Of a stretch of DNA of 56,476 bases, positions 33,471-41,974 are shown piece by piece. Made by a program: the position numbers and the translations under genes. The notes below the pieces were generated by a model. It was not told the origin of the DNA and searched no databases. It saw nothing but the letters and a program-made list of their open reading frames with translations. How positions within the stretch are numbered: position 1 is the first letter of the stretch; every line of letters begins with the position of its first letter. This stretch comes from Candidatus Krumholzibacteriia bacterium (GTDB taxonomy: Bacteria; Krumholzibacteriota; Krumholzibacteriia; JAJRXK01): contig DATFKK010000037.1 of NCBI GenBank assembly GCA_035268685.1, forward strand, positions 1 to 56,476, given 5' to 3'.

Positions 33471-34217
33471 ATGCCCACCGTCGTTCTGCTGCGCCACGGT
33501 CAGTCCGAATGGAACCTCTCGAACCGCTTCACGGGTTGGACCGACGTGGGTCTGACCGAGCAGGGCGAGGCCGAAGCCCTCGAGGCCGGCCGGATCCTGA
33601 AGGCGGAGGGCTACGACTTCGACATCGCCTTCACCTCGGTTCTGCGGCGTGCGATCAAGACGCTGTGGATCACGCTCGAGGAGATGGGACTGGAGTGGAT
33701 CGACGTGGAGCGTCACTGGCGCCTGAACGAACGGCACTACGGCGCCCTTCAGGGTCTGAACAAGGCGGAGACCGCCGAGGAGCACGGAGACGAACAGGTC
33801 CTGATCTGGCGGCGCAGCTACGACGTGCCGCCGCCCGCGCTCGAGCCCGACGACGAGCGTCACCCCTCCCACGATCGGCGCTACGACCACCTGACCAGGG
33901 ACGAGTTGCCGCTCACCGAGTGTCTGAAGGACACGGTGGAGCGCTTCCTGCCGTACTGGAGCGATCGCATCGCGCCGACGGTGCGCAGTGGCAAACGTGT
34001 CCTGATCTGTGCCCACGGGAACTCCTTGCGTGCCCTGGTGAAGTACCTCGACGACGTCAGCGACGACGAGATCGTCGGTCTGAACATTCCGACCGGCGTG
34101 CCCCTCGTCTACGAGCTCGACGATGCGTTGCAGCCGATCAAGAGTTTCTACCTGGGCGATCCGGAAGCGGTGGAGGCTCGGGCCAAGGCCGTGGCCGAGC
34201 AGGCGAAGAAGAAGTAG
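33471..34217 (+). CDS. gpmA: 2,3-bisphosphoglycerate-dependent phosphoglycerate mutase
   Basis: GpmA interconverts 3- and 2-phosphoglycerate in glycolysis and gluconeogenesis. The 248-residue protein, the usual length, has [10 protein letters not shown] with the phospho-accepting His9, [47 protein letters not shown], and the second catalytic His in [17 protein letters not shown] 33471 follows AGGAG. It ends in a Lys-rich tail (AEQAKKK). It is transcribed alone from a promoter 43 bp upstream. Confidence 0.97.
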   Translation: MPTVVLLRHGQSEWNLSNRFTGWTDVGLTEQGEAEALEAGRILKAEGYDFDIAFTSVLRRAIKTLWITLEEMGLEWIDVERHWRLNERHYGALQGLNKAETAEEHGDEQVLIWRRSYDVPPPALEPDDERHPSHDRRYDHLTRDELPLTECLKDTVERFLPYWSDRIAPTVRSGKRVLICAHGNSLRALVKYLDDVSDDEIVGLNIPTGVPLVYELDDALQPIKSFYLGDPEAVEARAKAVAEQAKKK

Positions 34218-34272
34218 CCGCGGCGGATCTGTCCGCTCCGATGACGTTCTCGCGCCGATCCGCGCCTGGGCG

Positions 34273-34302
34273 TTGACCCGGGGGCGGATCGATCGCTAGC
34301 GT
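34273..34302 (+). promoter_or_regulatory. Sigma70-like promoter of the Cys-rich lipoprotein gene
   Basis: TTGACC (34273-34278), an 18-bp spacer and TAGCGT (34297-34302), 33 bp before the ATG at 34336. Confidence 0.5.
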
Positions 34303-34335
34303 GTGCGCACTCGACCTCCCGGGGAGGATGCGCTC

Positions 34336-34929
34336 ATGCGTTCCCCCGTCGTTCCCGTCCTCGTCGTCCTGTCGATCTCGGCGTTCGCACTCGTTCCCGG
34401 TTGCGGTGACGACGCCTTGCCCGACGATCCGCGTGGGGACACCTCGGCGCCGCAGCCGACGGTCGATCCCGCGGTGGTCGAACTCCATGCCGTCAGCTCC
34501 GAGGTGCTCGGACGTGCGCGCGCGCTCGGCGTGAGCGGCGACGAGTTCCTCGCCCTGTACGATTCCGCCGATCCGCGGGCCCTGGCGAAACGGCTCGGCT
34601 TCTCGCTGGCCGAAGAGCAGGACCTCGTGGCTCGCATGGTGCAGGCCCGCGACGACCTGTTCGCGCGTCACCCCGAGTTCGTGGAGCAGGCCCGGCGCGC
34701 GGCGCCCTGCACCGACTGCGAACGCGAGGCCGTCGCTCTCGTCGCGAACGCCCTCGACGCACCCGCGCCGGACGAACTCGCACGGCTGCAGATCGTCTGC
34801 GACATCCCGGGCCTGATCGGAGACCTCTACGGCTGCATGCGCGCGAGCCTCTGGTCGACGGGCTGCGCGCAGCGGGCGATCTGCACCAACTGCGACGGGT
34901 CCGCACTCGATGCCCTGTGCAGCTTCTGA
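34336..34929 (+). CDS. Cys-rich putative lipoprotein
   Basis: The protein has 197 residues: lipoprotein signal VVLSISAFALVPGC, an acidic/Pro linker, a helical domain (SEVLGRARALGVSGDEFLALYDS, RLGFSLAEEQDLVARMVQARDDL), and a C-terminal third with eight Cys in pairs (APCTDCE, IVCDIPG, YGCMR, TGCAQRAICTNCD, LCSF) that probably form disulfides. I do not recognise the family. ATG 34336 has GGGGAGG 8 bp upstream. It converges with the cytochrome-like lipoprotein gene 9 bp away. Confidence 0.75.
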   Translation: MRSPVVPVLVVLSISAFALVPGCGDDALPDDPRGDTSAPQPTVDPAVVELHAVSSEVLGRARALGVSGDEFLALYDSADPRALAKRLGFSLAEEQDLVARMVQARDDLFARHPEFVEQARRAAPCTDCEREAVALVANALDAPAPDELARLQIVCDIPGLIGDLYGCMRASLWSTGCAQRAICTNCDGSALDALCSF

Positions 34930-34938
34930 CGCGATGTC

Positions 34939-35403
34939 TCAGTCGTCCCGGGCGCCGTCCTCGATCCACGTACGGATGGTCGTGATCCGGAGACTGTCGA
35001 GCGAGCCGAACAGGGGCATGCGGTTGCCGACGTCCGGGTCGCCGATCAGCTTCAGGTACAGCAGCGAGGAATCCGGTTCTCCCGGGACGACGCGGATCCG
35101 GTCGGCGTAACCGTCGGCCGGAACGCCCACCAGTCCGGCGTGGCTCGCGCCGGGCGACAGGTCGAGGTTTCCGTTGAGCGTCGGCGGGCTGTGGCAGGCC
35201 TGGGTGCAGCGCAGGTCGAAGATCGGCTGGACGTCGGCTTCGAAGCCCACGCCGGCCGGCTCGGGCCCGACCGGATCGTCGGTGTCGTCGTCGCCGCACC
35301 CGGCGGCGACGAGGGCGAGCACGACGAGACACGCCGACAACGAGGCCCGGTGACGGCGCACCACGGGTCTCCCGTGGGCGAGGAGGGGTGCGGGGGAGTC
35401 CAT
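34939..35403 (-). CDS. Cytochrome c-like lipoprotein with a CX3CH motif
   Basis: The 154-residue protein has a lipoprotein signal (LVVLALVAAGCGDDD) and then a domain like planctomycete-type cytochrome C: VGFEADVQPIFDLRCTQACHSPPTLNGNLDLSPGASHAGLVGVPA, VPGEPDSSLLYLKLIG, NRMPLFGSLDS, and a final IRTWIEDGA. The expected heme site is CXXCH; here it is CTQACH, that is CX3CH, with Met in NRMPL as a possible sixth ligand. It may bind heme c with an expanded site or be a non-heme derivative. ATG 35403; a weak ribosome-binding site precedes it. Confidence 0.75.
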   Translation of the reverse strand: MDSPAPLLAHGRPVVRRHRASLSACLVVLALVAAGCGDDDTDDPVGPEPAGVGFEADVQPIFDLRCTQACHSPPTLNGNLDLSPGASHAGLVGVPADGYADRIRVVPGEPDSSLLYLKLIGDPDVGNRMPLFGSLDSLRITTIRTWIEDGARDD

Positions 35404-35478
35404 GGCAGGAGTCTACCGCAGGAAGTCCGGCCACGGCGACCATCGCCGTCGCCGAACGATCGTGCTAGATACGACGGC

Positions 35479-37314
35479 ATGGCCGAACTGCTCCAGATGC
35501 GCGGCGTGGGTGCCCACGCCGGACCGCGGGTCCTCTTCCGCGGGATCGACCTGACCCTCCACTCCGGTGACCGTCTGGGTCTGGTCGGACCGAACGGGGC
35601 GGGCAAGTCCACGCTGCTTGGCATGCTCGCGGGGGAGGAAGAGCCCTGGGAGGGCGCCCTCAGCGCGCGGCGCGGTCTGCGGGTGGCGTGGTCGCGCCAG
35701 GAAGTCGAACTCGACGACCGCGTCGCCGTGGTCGACGTCGTCACCGCCCGGTTGCGGCGCGATCCGGGTCCCCCCGTGGGGACCGACCCCGAGGTGGCCG
35801 CGCGCCGCACCCTGGGTCGCTGCGGCTTCGACGACGTCGATGCCCGCGTGTCGAGCCTGTCCGGGGGATGGAAGCGCCGCCTGGCCCTGGCCGCGGAGTT
35901 GGCGACCGGCGCTGATCTCCTGTTGCTCGACGAGCCCACGAACCACCTCGATCTCGAGTCGATCGAATGGCTCGAGCGGACCCTCGTCGGCCAGCGCGTG
36001 ACCTGTGTCGTGATCAGCCACGACCGCCGCTTCCTCGAGACCGTGGCCACGCGCGTCGCCGAGATCGATCCACGGCATCCCGGCTCGTTCTTCGTCTGCG
36101 ACGGTCATTACAGTGATTTCCTCGAGCAGCGTACCGCGGCCCTCGAGCAGTTGCAGCGCACCGAAGACTCGCTCTCGGCCCAGGTGCGCGAAGAGATCCG
36201 CTATCTGCGGCAGGGGCCCAAGGCGCGGCGCAGCAAGTCGCAGACCCGGGTCGACCGCGCGCACGCCACGATCGCCGAACTCGACCGGGTCCGGTCGCTC
36301 AATCGTGAGGACCGTGTCGAGGGCTCGTTCACCGACACCGGCCGGCGCACGCGCCGTCTGCTCGTCGCGGAGGGCGCTCGGCAGGAGATCGGTGGCAGCC
36401 TCTGCTTCGAGGAGCTCGATCTGGTTCTCGGTCCCGGCCGCCGAGTCGGTCTGGTCGGACCGAACGGCAGTGGGAAGACGACGCTGCTGCGCACACTGCT
36501 GGGCGAGATCCCGCCCGAGGAGGGCCGGGTCGACGGGGCGCCCGGTGTCCGTGTCGTCTACTTCGACCAGGAGCGCGAAGAACTCGACGAAACGGTGACC
36601 GTGGCCGAGGCCCTCTCGCCGGAGGGCGACCACGTCGAGGTGGCCGGCCGGCGCATGCACGTGAAGAGCTTCGCGCGGCAGTTGCTCTTCCGCGACGACC
36701 AGCTCGCCCAGCCCGTCCGCACGCTCTCGGGCGGGGAACGCGCTCGCGTGCTCGTGGCCCGGCTCATGCGCACCCCTGCCGACGTCCTCCTGCTCGACGA
36801 ACCCACGAACGATCTCGACATTCCGACCCTCGAACAGCTCGAGCGCAGTCTGCTGGACTTCGAGGGCGCGGTCGTCCTGGTCTCGCACGACCGTTTCCTC
36901 GTGGACCGGGTGACCACCGACCTGATCGCCCTCGACGGCCACGGTGGCTGGCGCGAGTTGGCCGACCTGTCGCAGTGGGAGGAGATGCGCACCGAACTCC
37001 GCCGAGCGGAGACCGAGCGGGCGGGGACGCAGCGGAACCCGTCGACCGCCGTGACGGACACGGCGACTCCCTCGAAGTCCGCGTCGCGGCCGGCCAAGTT
37101 GTCGTACAAGGAGAAGCGGGAGCTCGAGTCCATGGAGCCGACGATCCTCGAGGCCGAGGAGCGCGTCGAAGCGCTGGAAGCGCTCAGCCAGGACCCGGCC
37201 ACGCTCGCCGAGCCCGAGCGCATGCACGAGGTCTACGCCGATCTGAAGGAAGCCCAGGACACCGTGGAGGCGCTGTACGCACGTTGGAGCGAGCTCGAGG
37301 AGAAGGCGCCGTGA
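35479..37314 (+). CDS. uup: ABC-F family ATPase, Uup-like
   Basis: This is a soluble protein of 611 residues with two ABC domains. The first has GPNGAGKST, LSGGWKRRL and LLLDEPTNHLDL. The linker (about residues 230-310) contains YLRQGPKARRSKSQTRV, typical of Uup. The second domain has GPNGSGKTT, LSGGERARV and LLLDEPTNDLDI. A charged C-terminal tail (about 530-611) is a predicted coiled coil, as in Uup, which acts on ribosomes or branched DNA. ATG 35479 has no Shine-Dalgarno, and a TAGATA -10-like element ends 8 bp before it, so the mRNA may be leaderless. Its stop overlaps serB by 4 bp. Confidence 0.9.
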   Translation: MAELLQMRGVGAHAGPRVLFRGIDLTLHSGDRLGLVGPNGAGKSTLLGMLAGEEEPWEGALSARRGLRVAWSRQEVELDDRVAVVDVVTARLRRDPGPPVGTDPEVAARRTLGRCGFDDVDARVSSLSGGWKRRLALAAELATGADLLLLDEPTNHLDLESIEWLERTLVGQRVTCVVISHDRRFLETVATRVAEIDPRHPGSFFVCDGHYSDFLEQRTAALEQLQRTEDSLSAQVREEIRYLRQGPKARRSKSQTRVDRAHATIAELDRVRSLNREDRVEGSFTDTGRRTRRLLVAEGARQEIGGSLCFEELDLVLGPGRRVGLVGPNGSGKTTLLRTLLGEIPPEEGRVDGAPGVRVVYFDQEREELDETVTVAEALSPEGDHVEVAGRRMHVKSFARQLLFRDDQLAQPVRTLSGGERARVLVARLMRTPADVLLLDEPTNDLDIPTLEQLERSLLDFEGAVVLVSHDRFLVDRVTTDLIALDGHGGWRELADLSQWEEMRTELRRAETERAGTQRNPSTAVTDTATPSKSASRPAKLSYKEKRELESMEPTILEAEERVEALEALSQDPATLAEPERMHEVYADLKEAQDTVEALYARWSELEEKAP

Positions 37315-38192
37315 CCGCTGCGGTGATCCGGTGGCTCGCCGACGATGCCCGCGCGGCGACCGAGATCGAGACGATCCTCGATCGGCGCGAGGTGGAGCGT
37401 GGTCGCGTCGAACTCTCCGGGGTCGCCGGTCTGACGCGCGCCGAGATCGAGATCGATTCCCATGGGTCGACGCTGCGTGCCGAACTCCTGGCCGCTGCCC
37501 GCGAGCACACCTTCAGCGTCGGGTTGGTCCCGGCCGTGCACCGGGACGTGGCACCGGGCTGGATCGCCTTCGACGCCGACTCGACCCTGGTCGATGCCGA
37601 AGGGATCGACCGACTGGCCGAGCGGGCGGGGGTCGGACCCGCGGTCTCCGCACTCACCGCCCGCGCCATGCGCGGTGAGCTCGACTACGAGGCGTCGCTG
37701 CGCGAACGGACGAAGCGCCTGGCGGGGCTGGCCTGGAGCGAGGTCGAGGCCGAGGCCGCGGACCTTCCACTGGTCCCGGGAGCCATCGAGGCCGTGTCGA
37801 CCGCCCGCGACCGGGGCTGGCACGTGGCGGTGATCAGTGGAGGCTTCCTGCCACTCGTCGAGGCCGTCGCCCGCCGCCTGCGGCTCGACCATGCCACGGC
37901 CCACGAGCTCGAGGTGATCGACGACCGGCTGAGCGGACGGATCTGCGGGCCGGTGATCGATGCGGCCGCCAAGGCGTCGATCCTCGACCGGCTGCGCGCC
38001 GGTCGGCCGGCGATCGCGGTGGGCGACGGCGCGAACGACGCCCCGATGCTCGCTTCGGCCGGACTGGGTGTGGCCTTCGGGTCGAAGTCCGTGCTCGACG
38101 CCGTGGCCGACGTCGTCGTGCACCGGCACGACCTGCGCGCCACGGTGGCCCTGGCCCTTCCGTCGTCGGGGCACCCACGTCCGTCACGGTGA
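37311..38192 (+). CDS. serB: Phosphoserine phosphatase
   Basis: SerB hydrolyses O-phosphoserine in the last step of serine synthesis. The 293-residue protein has an N-terminal ACT-like region (about residues 1-75) and the HAD core: FDADSTLVDAEGIDRLAERAG (motif I with the DxDST nucleophile), RAMRGELDYEASLRERTKRLAGL, VISGGFLPLVEAV (motif II) and VGDGANDAPMLASAGLGVAFG (motifs III-IV). It starts at GTG 37311, overlapping the ABC-F stop by 4 bp. Confidence 0.92.
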   Translation: MTAAVIRWLADDARAATEIETILDRREVERGRVELSGVAGLTRAEIEIDSHGSTLRAELLAAAREHTFSVGLVPAVHRDVAPGWIAFDADSTLVDAEGIDRLAERAGVGPAVSALTARAMRGELDYEASLRERTKRLAGLAWSEVEAEAADLPLVPGAIEAVSTARDRGWHVAVISGGFLPLVEAVARRLRLDHATAHELEVIDDRLSGRICGPVIDAAAKASILDRLRAGRPAIAVGDGANDAPMLASAGLGVAFGSKSVLDAVADVVVHRHDLRATVALALPSSGHPRPSR

Positions 38193-38220
38193 TGGTCGAC
38201 GAGCCGCGGGTGCGGCGGAA

Positions 38221-39081
38221 TCACAGCCGCACGAACTGGTCGACGACCAGCACGCCCAGCAGGACCGGCAGGTAGATCAGCGTACCGAAGAAGTATCCTC
38301 GGGCCCACCGGGGTCCGGAATCCGGGCGCATCCCCCACAGGGCGCCGATCAGCGATCCCGCGGCCAGGAGCAGCGCGGTGATCGTGTAGAGCGGCCCGCC
38401 CACGTGGTAGAGGATCGGCAAGAGGCTGGCGACGATCAGGCCCAGGCAGGTCCCGAACATGTGCCAGATACTGTGGCGATGGCCGTACTCCACCGGCAGG
38501 ACCTTGAGTCCGGCCGCGTCGTACTCGTCGCGCCGGAAGATGCTGATGGCGATGAAGTGGGGAATCTGCCACAGGAACAGGATGGCGAAGAGCGCCAGGG
38601 CCGGGCCCTCGAGGGCCCCCGTCGCGGCCGTCCACCCCATGAGCACCGGGGTCGCGCCGGGAACGGCACCCACGTAGACGGCGGCCACACTGCGCCGCTT
38701 GAGCGGTGTGTAGGCGAACAGATACACGACCCAGGCCATCAGTCCGAGTCCGGCGGTGAGCAGGTTGACGCGCCAGGCCAGCAGCGGTAGCGAGACCAGC
38801 AGCAGCACCACACCGAAGACCAGCGCCACGCGCGGCGACATGCGACCGGTCGGCAGCGGCCGGTCGGCCGTGCGACGCATCAGGCCGTCCACGTCGCGCT
38901 CCAGGTACATGTTCAGGGTCGTGCCCGAAGCGACGACCATGGCCGTCAGCAGCATGGCCTCGACAGCCTCGACCATCGGCAGGTCGACGGGGGCCACCAG
39001 GATGCCCACGCCCGTGGTGAACAGGACGAGCGTGGCCAGACGGGGCTTGGTGAGCTCGACGAGATCGACGAGGAACTGCAT
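38221..39081 (-). CDS. ctaB: Heme O synthase (protoheme IX farnesyltransferase)
   Basis: CtaB/CyoE adds a farnesyl group to heme b to make heme O for terminal oxidases. The 286-residue protein is a UbiA-type prenyltransferase with about nine helices. It has ELTKPRLATLVLFTTGVG, the first Asp-rich motif NMYLERDVDGLMRRTADRPLPTG, YTPLKRRS, VYVGAVPGATPVLMGWTAATG and the second motif in SIFRRDEYDAAGLKVLP. ATG 39081 opens exactly at the family N-terminus; the longer frame to 39201 is unsupported. The DUF420 gene at 39703 is a likely functional neighbour in oxidase assembly. Confidence 0.93.
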   Translation of the reverse strand: MQFLVDLVELTKPRLATLVLFTTGVGILVAPVDLPMVEAVEAMLLTAMVVASGTTLNMYLERDVDGLMRRTADRPLPTGRMSPRVALVFGVVLLLVSLPLLAWRVNLLTAGLGLMAWVVYLFAYTPLKRRSVAAVYVGAVPGATPVLMGWTAATGALEGPALALFAILFLWQIPHFIAISIFRRDEYDAAGLKVLPVEYGHRHSIWHMFGTCLGLIVASLLPILYHVGGPLYTITALLLAAGSLIGALWGMRPDSGPRWARGYFFGTLIYLPVLLGVLVVDQFVRL

Positions 39082-39119
39082 GGGGCGCGTCTCGCAGGCC
39101 GGAGGTGCACCGGCGCCGG

Positions 39120-39144
39120 GCGGCCCTGGTGCAGATGGACTAGT
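39120..39144. repeat. Second copy of a 25-bp upstream motif
   Basis: This stretch matches 31768-31792 at 21 of 25 positions, sharing GCGGCCCTGGTGCA exactly. It lies 39 bp upstream of ctaB in the reverse orientation relative to that gene. Its inverted repeat is imperfect (GTGCA-GA-TGGAC). Confidence 0.35.
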
Positions 39145-39201
39145 TAGCGGGCGGGTGGCGCCCCGGCAAGGACCGGGGCACCGTGGACCCTCGCGTGGCA
39201 C

Positions 39202-39537
39202 CTAGGGGTAGGTCGGAAGCGTGCCTTCCTCTTCCATCTTCTCGAGTTCCTCGAGGGGCTTCGCGGTGGGCAGTGGGTCGATCTTCTCGACGATCGTGTC
39301 GTACTGCTCGCACTCCTCCTCGTTGATCTCGGTCCAGTGGGCCCACTTCTCGGGGACCTCGTCCTCCGGATAGATCGCGCTGACCGGGCATGCGGGCACG
39401 CAGGCATCGCAGTCGATGCAGGTCTCCGGGTTGATGTACAGCATGCGCGGGCCGATGTGGAAGGCCTCGACGGGGCACACCTCTGCGCAATCGGTGTAGC
39501 GGCAGTCCACGCAGTACTGCGTCACGACGTAGGTCAT
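39202..39537 (-). CDS. fdxA: 7Fe-type ferredoxin
   Basis: The 111-residue protein has the Azotobacter FdI-like pattern: YCVDCRYTDCAEVCPVEAF for the [3Fe-4S] centre (Cx2C, x4, Cx3CP) and INPETCIDCDACVPACPVSAI for the [4Fe-4S] centre. A C-terminal extension rich in Glu and Trp follows (EKWAHWTEINEEECEQ). It is a soluble low-potential electron carrier; KorAB is a plausible partner. ATG 39537 follows GAGGAGAT; the open frame to 39684 has no other good start. Confidence 0.93.
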   Translation of the reverse strand: MTYVVTQYCVDCRYTDCAEVCPVEAFHIGPRMLYINPETCIDCDACVPACPVSAIYPEDEVPEKWAHWTEINEEECEQYDTIVEKIDPLPTAKPLEELEKMEEEGTLPTYP

Positions 39538-39702
39538 CGGATCTCCTCGAGTCCAGAACGGGCGAGTCGGGGCGGTCGTGGATCCGGTCCGGGTCCGGAC
39601 CGCCTCGCCAGGGCTTGAATCGACGGTCCCGGAGCGGAGCACCGGGCGTCCGAAAGGTATCACGCCGCAGCCGGATTGCAGCACCCGATGGGGCGCAGTG
39701 GG

Positions 39703-40173
39703 TCAGCCCGCGGCGGCGGTTGCCAGTTCCGCCGACGGAAACCACTGGTAGAGCATGAAATACACGAGTACGCCGGTCACCGACACGAACATCCAGATCG
39801 GCCAGGTGACGCGCGCGACCCCGCGGTGACGCTCGAATCGGCCCCGGAGGGCGAACCACAACGTGGCGAGGATCAGCGGAACCTGCACGGTGGCCAGGAT
39901 CACGTGCGGGATCAGGATCGCGAAGTACACCGTGCGAGCGGTGCCCTGATGCGTGAACGGGACGGATCCGAACCCGAAGTGGTAGATCAGATAGCTGGTC
40001 AGGAAGGCGGCGCTGACGGCGGTCGCGGACAGCATGAGCTTCTTGTGCCGCTCGACGTCGCCCCGCTTGATCGCCACGAAGGCGAGAACCAGGAGAACGG
40101 CGGCGATGGTGTTCAGGGTGGCGTTCAGCGCCGGGAGATCGCGGACGTCCAAGATGGGGCCTTTCGGCGACAT
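39703..40173 (-). CDS. DUF420 membrane protein, oxidase-assembly type
   Basis: The 156-residue protein has four predicted helices (TLNTIAAVLLVLAFVAIKRG, SATAVSAAFLTSYLIYHFGFG, FAILIPHVILATVQVPLILATLWFAL, VTWPIWMFVSVTGVLVYFMLYQW). Several His at membrane edges (ERHKKLML, YHFGFG, IPHVILA, ERHRGVAR) are characteristic of DUF420. Family members, such as CtaM/YozB, are needed for heme-copper oxidase assembly. It lies close to ctaB. ATG 40173 is chosen; the upstream extension to 40338 overlaps the phoU-like promoter region. Confidence 0.87.
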   Translation of the reverse strand: MSPKGPILDVRDLPALNATLNTIAAVLLVLAFVAIKRGDVERHKKLMLSATAVSAAFLTSYLIYHFGFGSVPFTHQGTARTVYFAILIPHVILATVQVPLILATLWFALRGRFERHRGVARVTWPIWMFVSVTGVLVYFMLYQWFPSAELATAAAG

Positions 40174-40330
40174 GTGGATGGGGCTCGGCGCTACGCAAAC
40201 TCGCGAGAGTGGAGTTCGCCACTGCGTGGCGCGCGGATTCCGACCCATGGCACCGTTCTTGATACATGGTGTTATCTTGATCAATGCTTTATATATGATC
40301 CTTCCGAGAGTCCACGAGGAGGTCCGTGCC
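40174..40330. promoter_or_regulatory. Divergent control region with an AT-rich core
   Basis: The 157 bp between the DUF420 gene and the phoU-like gene hold a markedly AT-rich core (40255-40300). It contains TTGATCAA (40277-40284) and TATGAT (40294-40299), a 5-of-6 match to a -10 element for the rightward gene, though no good -35 precedes it. GAGGAGG (40316-40322) is the rightward ribosome-binding site. Confidence 0.45.
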
Positions 40331-40999
40331 ATGTTCAAGTCCCTCTACGACGCGTTGCGTGCCAAGGACCTCCTGGCGCCAGCGGTGGAGATCACCGACG
40401 AGAGCCTCGTCCTGGCCGGACGCTTCACCGAGCAGGTGTCGGGCGGTCTGCTCCTCGGTGAACCCGTCGAGCTCGACGTCATGGCCACCGATCAACAGAT
40501 CAACGCGGCCGAGATCGAGGTGCGGCGCATGGTCTTCGAGCACCTGGTCATGCAGCCCAGCGTGGACCTGACGACCTCGGTGATCCTGTTGTCCACGATC
40601 GGTGACGTGGAACGCATCGGCGACTACGCCAAGAACATCGACCAGTTGCGGCCCCGGCTGCGGGGCGCGTGGCCCACGGGTGGGGGCTTCGATCATCTGG
40701 TCATGTATCGTGGCGAGCTGCTTTCGCTCTTCGACGACACCATCGAGACCATCCGCAAGGGCGACGTCGATCTGGGCACGCAGGTGATGGACCGTCAGCA
40801 CGGCCTCGGCCGGCGTTGCGAGGATCTGGTCGACGGCTTTTGCCGGGACGAGAAGGTCCTGGGCTGCAATGCGGTGGTCGGTTCGTTGACCGCACGCTAC
40901 TTCAAGCGCATCAGTGCCCACCTGTCGAACCTGGCCTCGGGTGTGGTGAATCCGATCGACCGGATCGGATTCGAGCCGGTGCGCGGCGACGGGTCCTAG
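40331..40999 (+). CDS. PhoU-like phosphate-signalling protein
   Basis: The 222-residue helical protein has two PhoU half-repeats: NAAEIEVRRMVFEHLVMQPSVDLTTSVILLSTIGDVERIGDYAKNIDQL, and RQHGLGRRCEDLVDGFCRDEKVLGCNAVVGSLTARYFKRISAHLSNLASGVVNPIDRIGF. The E-x3-D and ERIGDYAKN metal-binding patterns are present. Family members adjust phosphate transport. There is no Pst or PhoR gene nearby; the Na/Pi carrier at 53482-54645 lacks its own PhoU tail and may be its target (inference). ATG 40331 has GAGGAGG 8 bp upstream. The stop overlaps the convergent gene by 3 bp. Confidence 0.85.
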   Translation: MFKSLYDALRAKDLLAPAVEITDESLVLAGRFTEQVSGGLLLGEPVELDVMATDQQINAAEIEVRRMVFEHLVMQPSVDLTTSVILLSTIGDVERIGDYAKNIDQLRPRLRGAWPTGGGFDHLVMYRGELLSLFDDTIETIRKGDVDLGTQVMDRQHGLGRRCEDLVDGFCRDEKVLGCNAVVGSLTARYFKRISAHLSNLASGVVNPIDRIGFEPVRGDGS

Positions 41000-41931
41000 A
41001 GCCCGGCCAACGGCACGGGATCCAGATAGTGCTGTCGGCGCGACCACGCGTCGCCCGCGCGCAGCACGAGCCCGCGGGCGAATTGGCGGGCGACTTCTGT
41101 GTCGGTCTCGCCCCGCTCCACCTGATCGATCAACACCCCCAGGCCGGCCCGTTCGTGCGCCGTGACGCCGTGCATGCGATCGAACAGCACGGCGAGGGCG
41201 CGCACGTGCCCGACCACGGTGGGATCGGCGTACATGCGTTCGGCGAGGAGCTGGCCGGTGGCCCGCAACGCGGCGTTGTCGGCGCCGCAGCGGTCGAAGG
41301 CGATCGGGGTCCGTTCGCGACACGCGAGGAGCAACGCGTGGCGATCGAGGAGATCGGCCACCGCTTCGGCGCGATCGACCGCGTCGGCGGGAAGGGTCGC
41401 GATCCGATGCCGCCACCGTGCCCGCGCCTGGGCCCGCTCGAGGAAGTGTCGGCGTCGTTCGGGCACCTGCACGTCGTCTTCGTCGCAGGTCGGCAGTTGG
41501 GGGGCGACGGCGAGCAGCCGTTCGGCGAAGAAGCCGCGGGCGCGGTCGATCGCCGTGCCGCCGTCGAAGACGTCGACGCCGTTCACGCCGCAGCTCGGGC
41601 TGCGGGCCTTGAACACGTAGCCGTCGAGGGCCTCGAGGTCGAGGTCGCCGAGTCTCTCGTCGGCCCAACCCTGCAGCCGTTCGGTGTGATCGGTCGTCGC
41701 CTCGACCTCGCGCACGCGGACCGAACCGTCGGCGCTCTCCAGCTGGATCTTCGGGCGGGGAACGCCGAGTCCGGCCTCGGCCTCGGGGCACACGCGCACC
41801 CACTCGACCATGGGACCGAAGCGGTCCGCCACCCAGTGGTCGTGCTCGTCCGACCCGTCGTAGCGAACCGCTTCGCCCAGTAGACAGCTGCTCACGCCCA
41901 GCCGGAGCCGGGTCCCGAGCGAGAGATCCAT
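40996..41931 (-). CDS. DUF523 and DUF1722 fusion protein (YbgA-like)
   Basis: The 311-residue protein has an N-terminal DUF523 domain (GVSSCLLGEAVRYDG, VCPEAEAGLGVPR, ALDGYVFKARSPSCG), with Cys residues in the pattern expected to hold a metal or cluster. The C-terminal DUF1722 domain follows (about residues 180-300, HVRALAVLFDRMHGVTAHERAGL, ARGLVLRAGDAWSRRQHYLDPVP). Domain order is the usual one for this fused family, whose biochemical role is not settled. ATG 41931 follows GGAGATGG. Its stop interleaves with the phoU-like stop. Confidence 0.88.
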   Translation of the reverse strand: MDLSLGTRLRLGVSSCLLGEAVRYDGSDEHDHWVADRFGPMVEWVRVCPEAEAGLGVPRPKIQLESADGSVRVREVEATTDHTERLQGWADERLGDLDLEALDGYVFKARSPSCGVNGVDVFDGGTAIDRARGFFAERLLAVAPQLPTCDEDDVQVPERRRHFLERAQARARWRHRIATLPADAVDRAEAVADLLDRHALLLACRERTPIAFDRCGADNAALRATGQLLAERMYADPTVVGHVRALAVLFDRMHGVTAHERAGLGVLIDQVERGETDTEVARQFARGLVLRAGDAWSRRQHYLDPVPLAGL

Positions 41932-41974
41932 CTCCGCTCCCGTGCTCGCCCGCCGCGCACGGCGGGTGGCCGGA

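Noticed and set aside
40277-40284. TTGATCAA as an Fnr site
   Set aside because: An Fnr box needs four bases between TTGAT and ATCAA; here the halves overlap.
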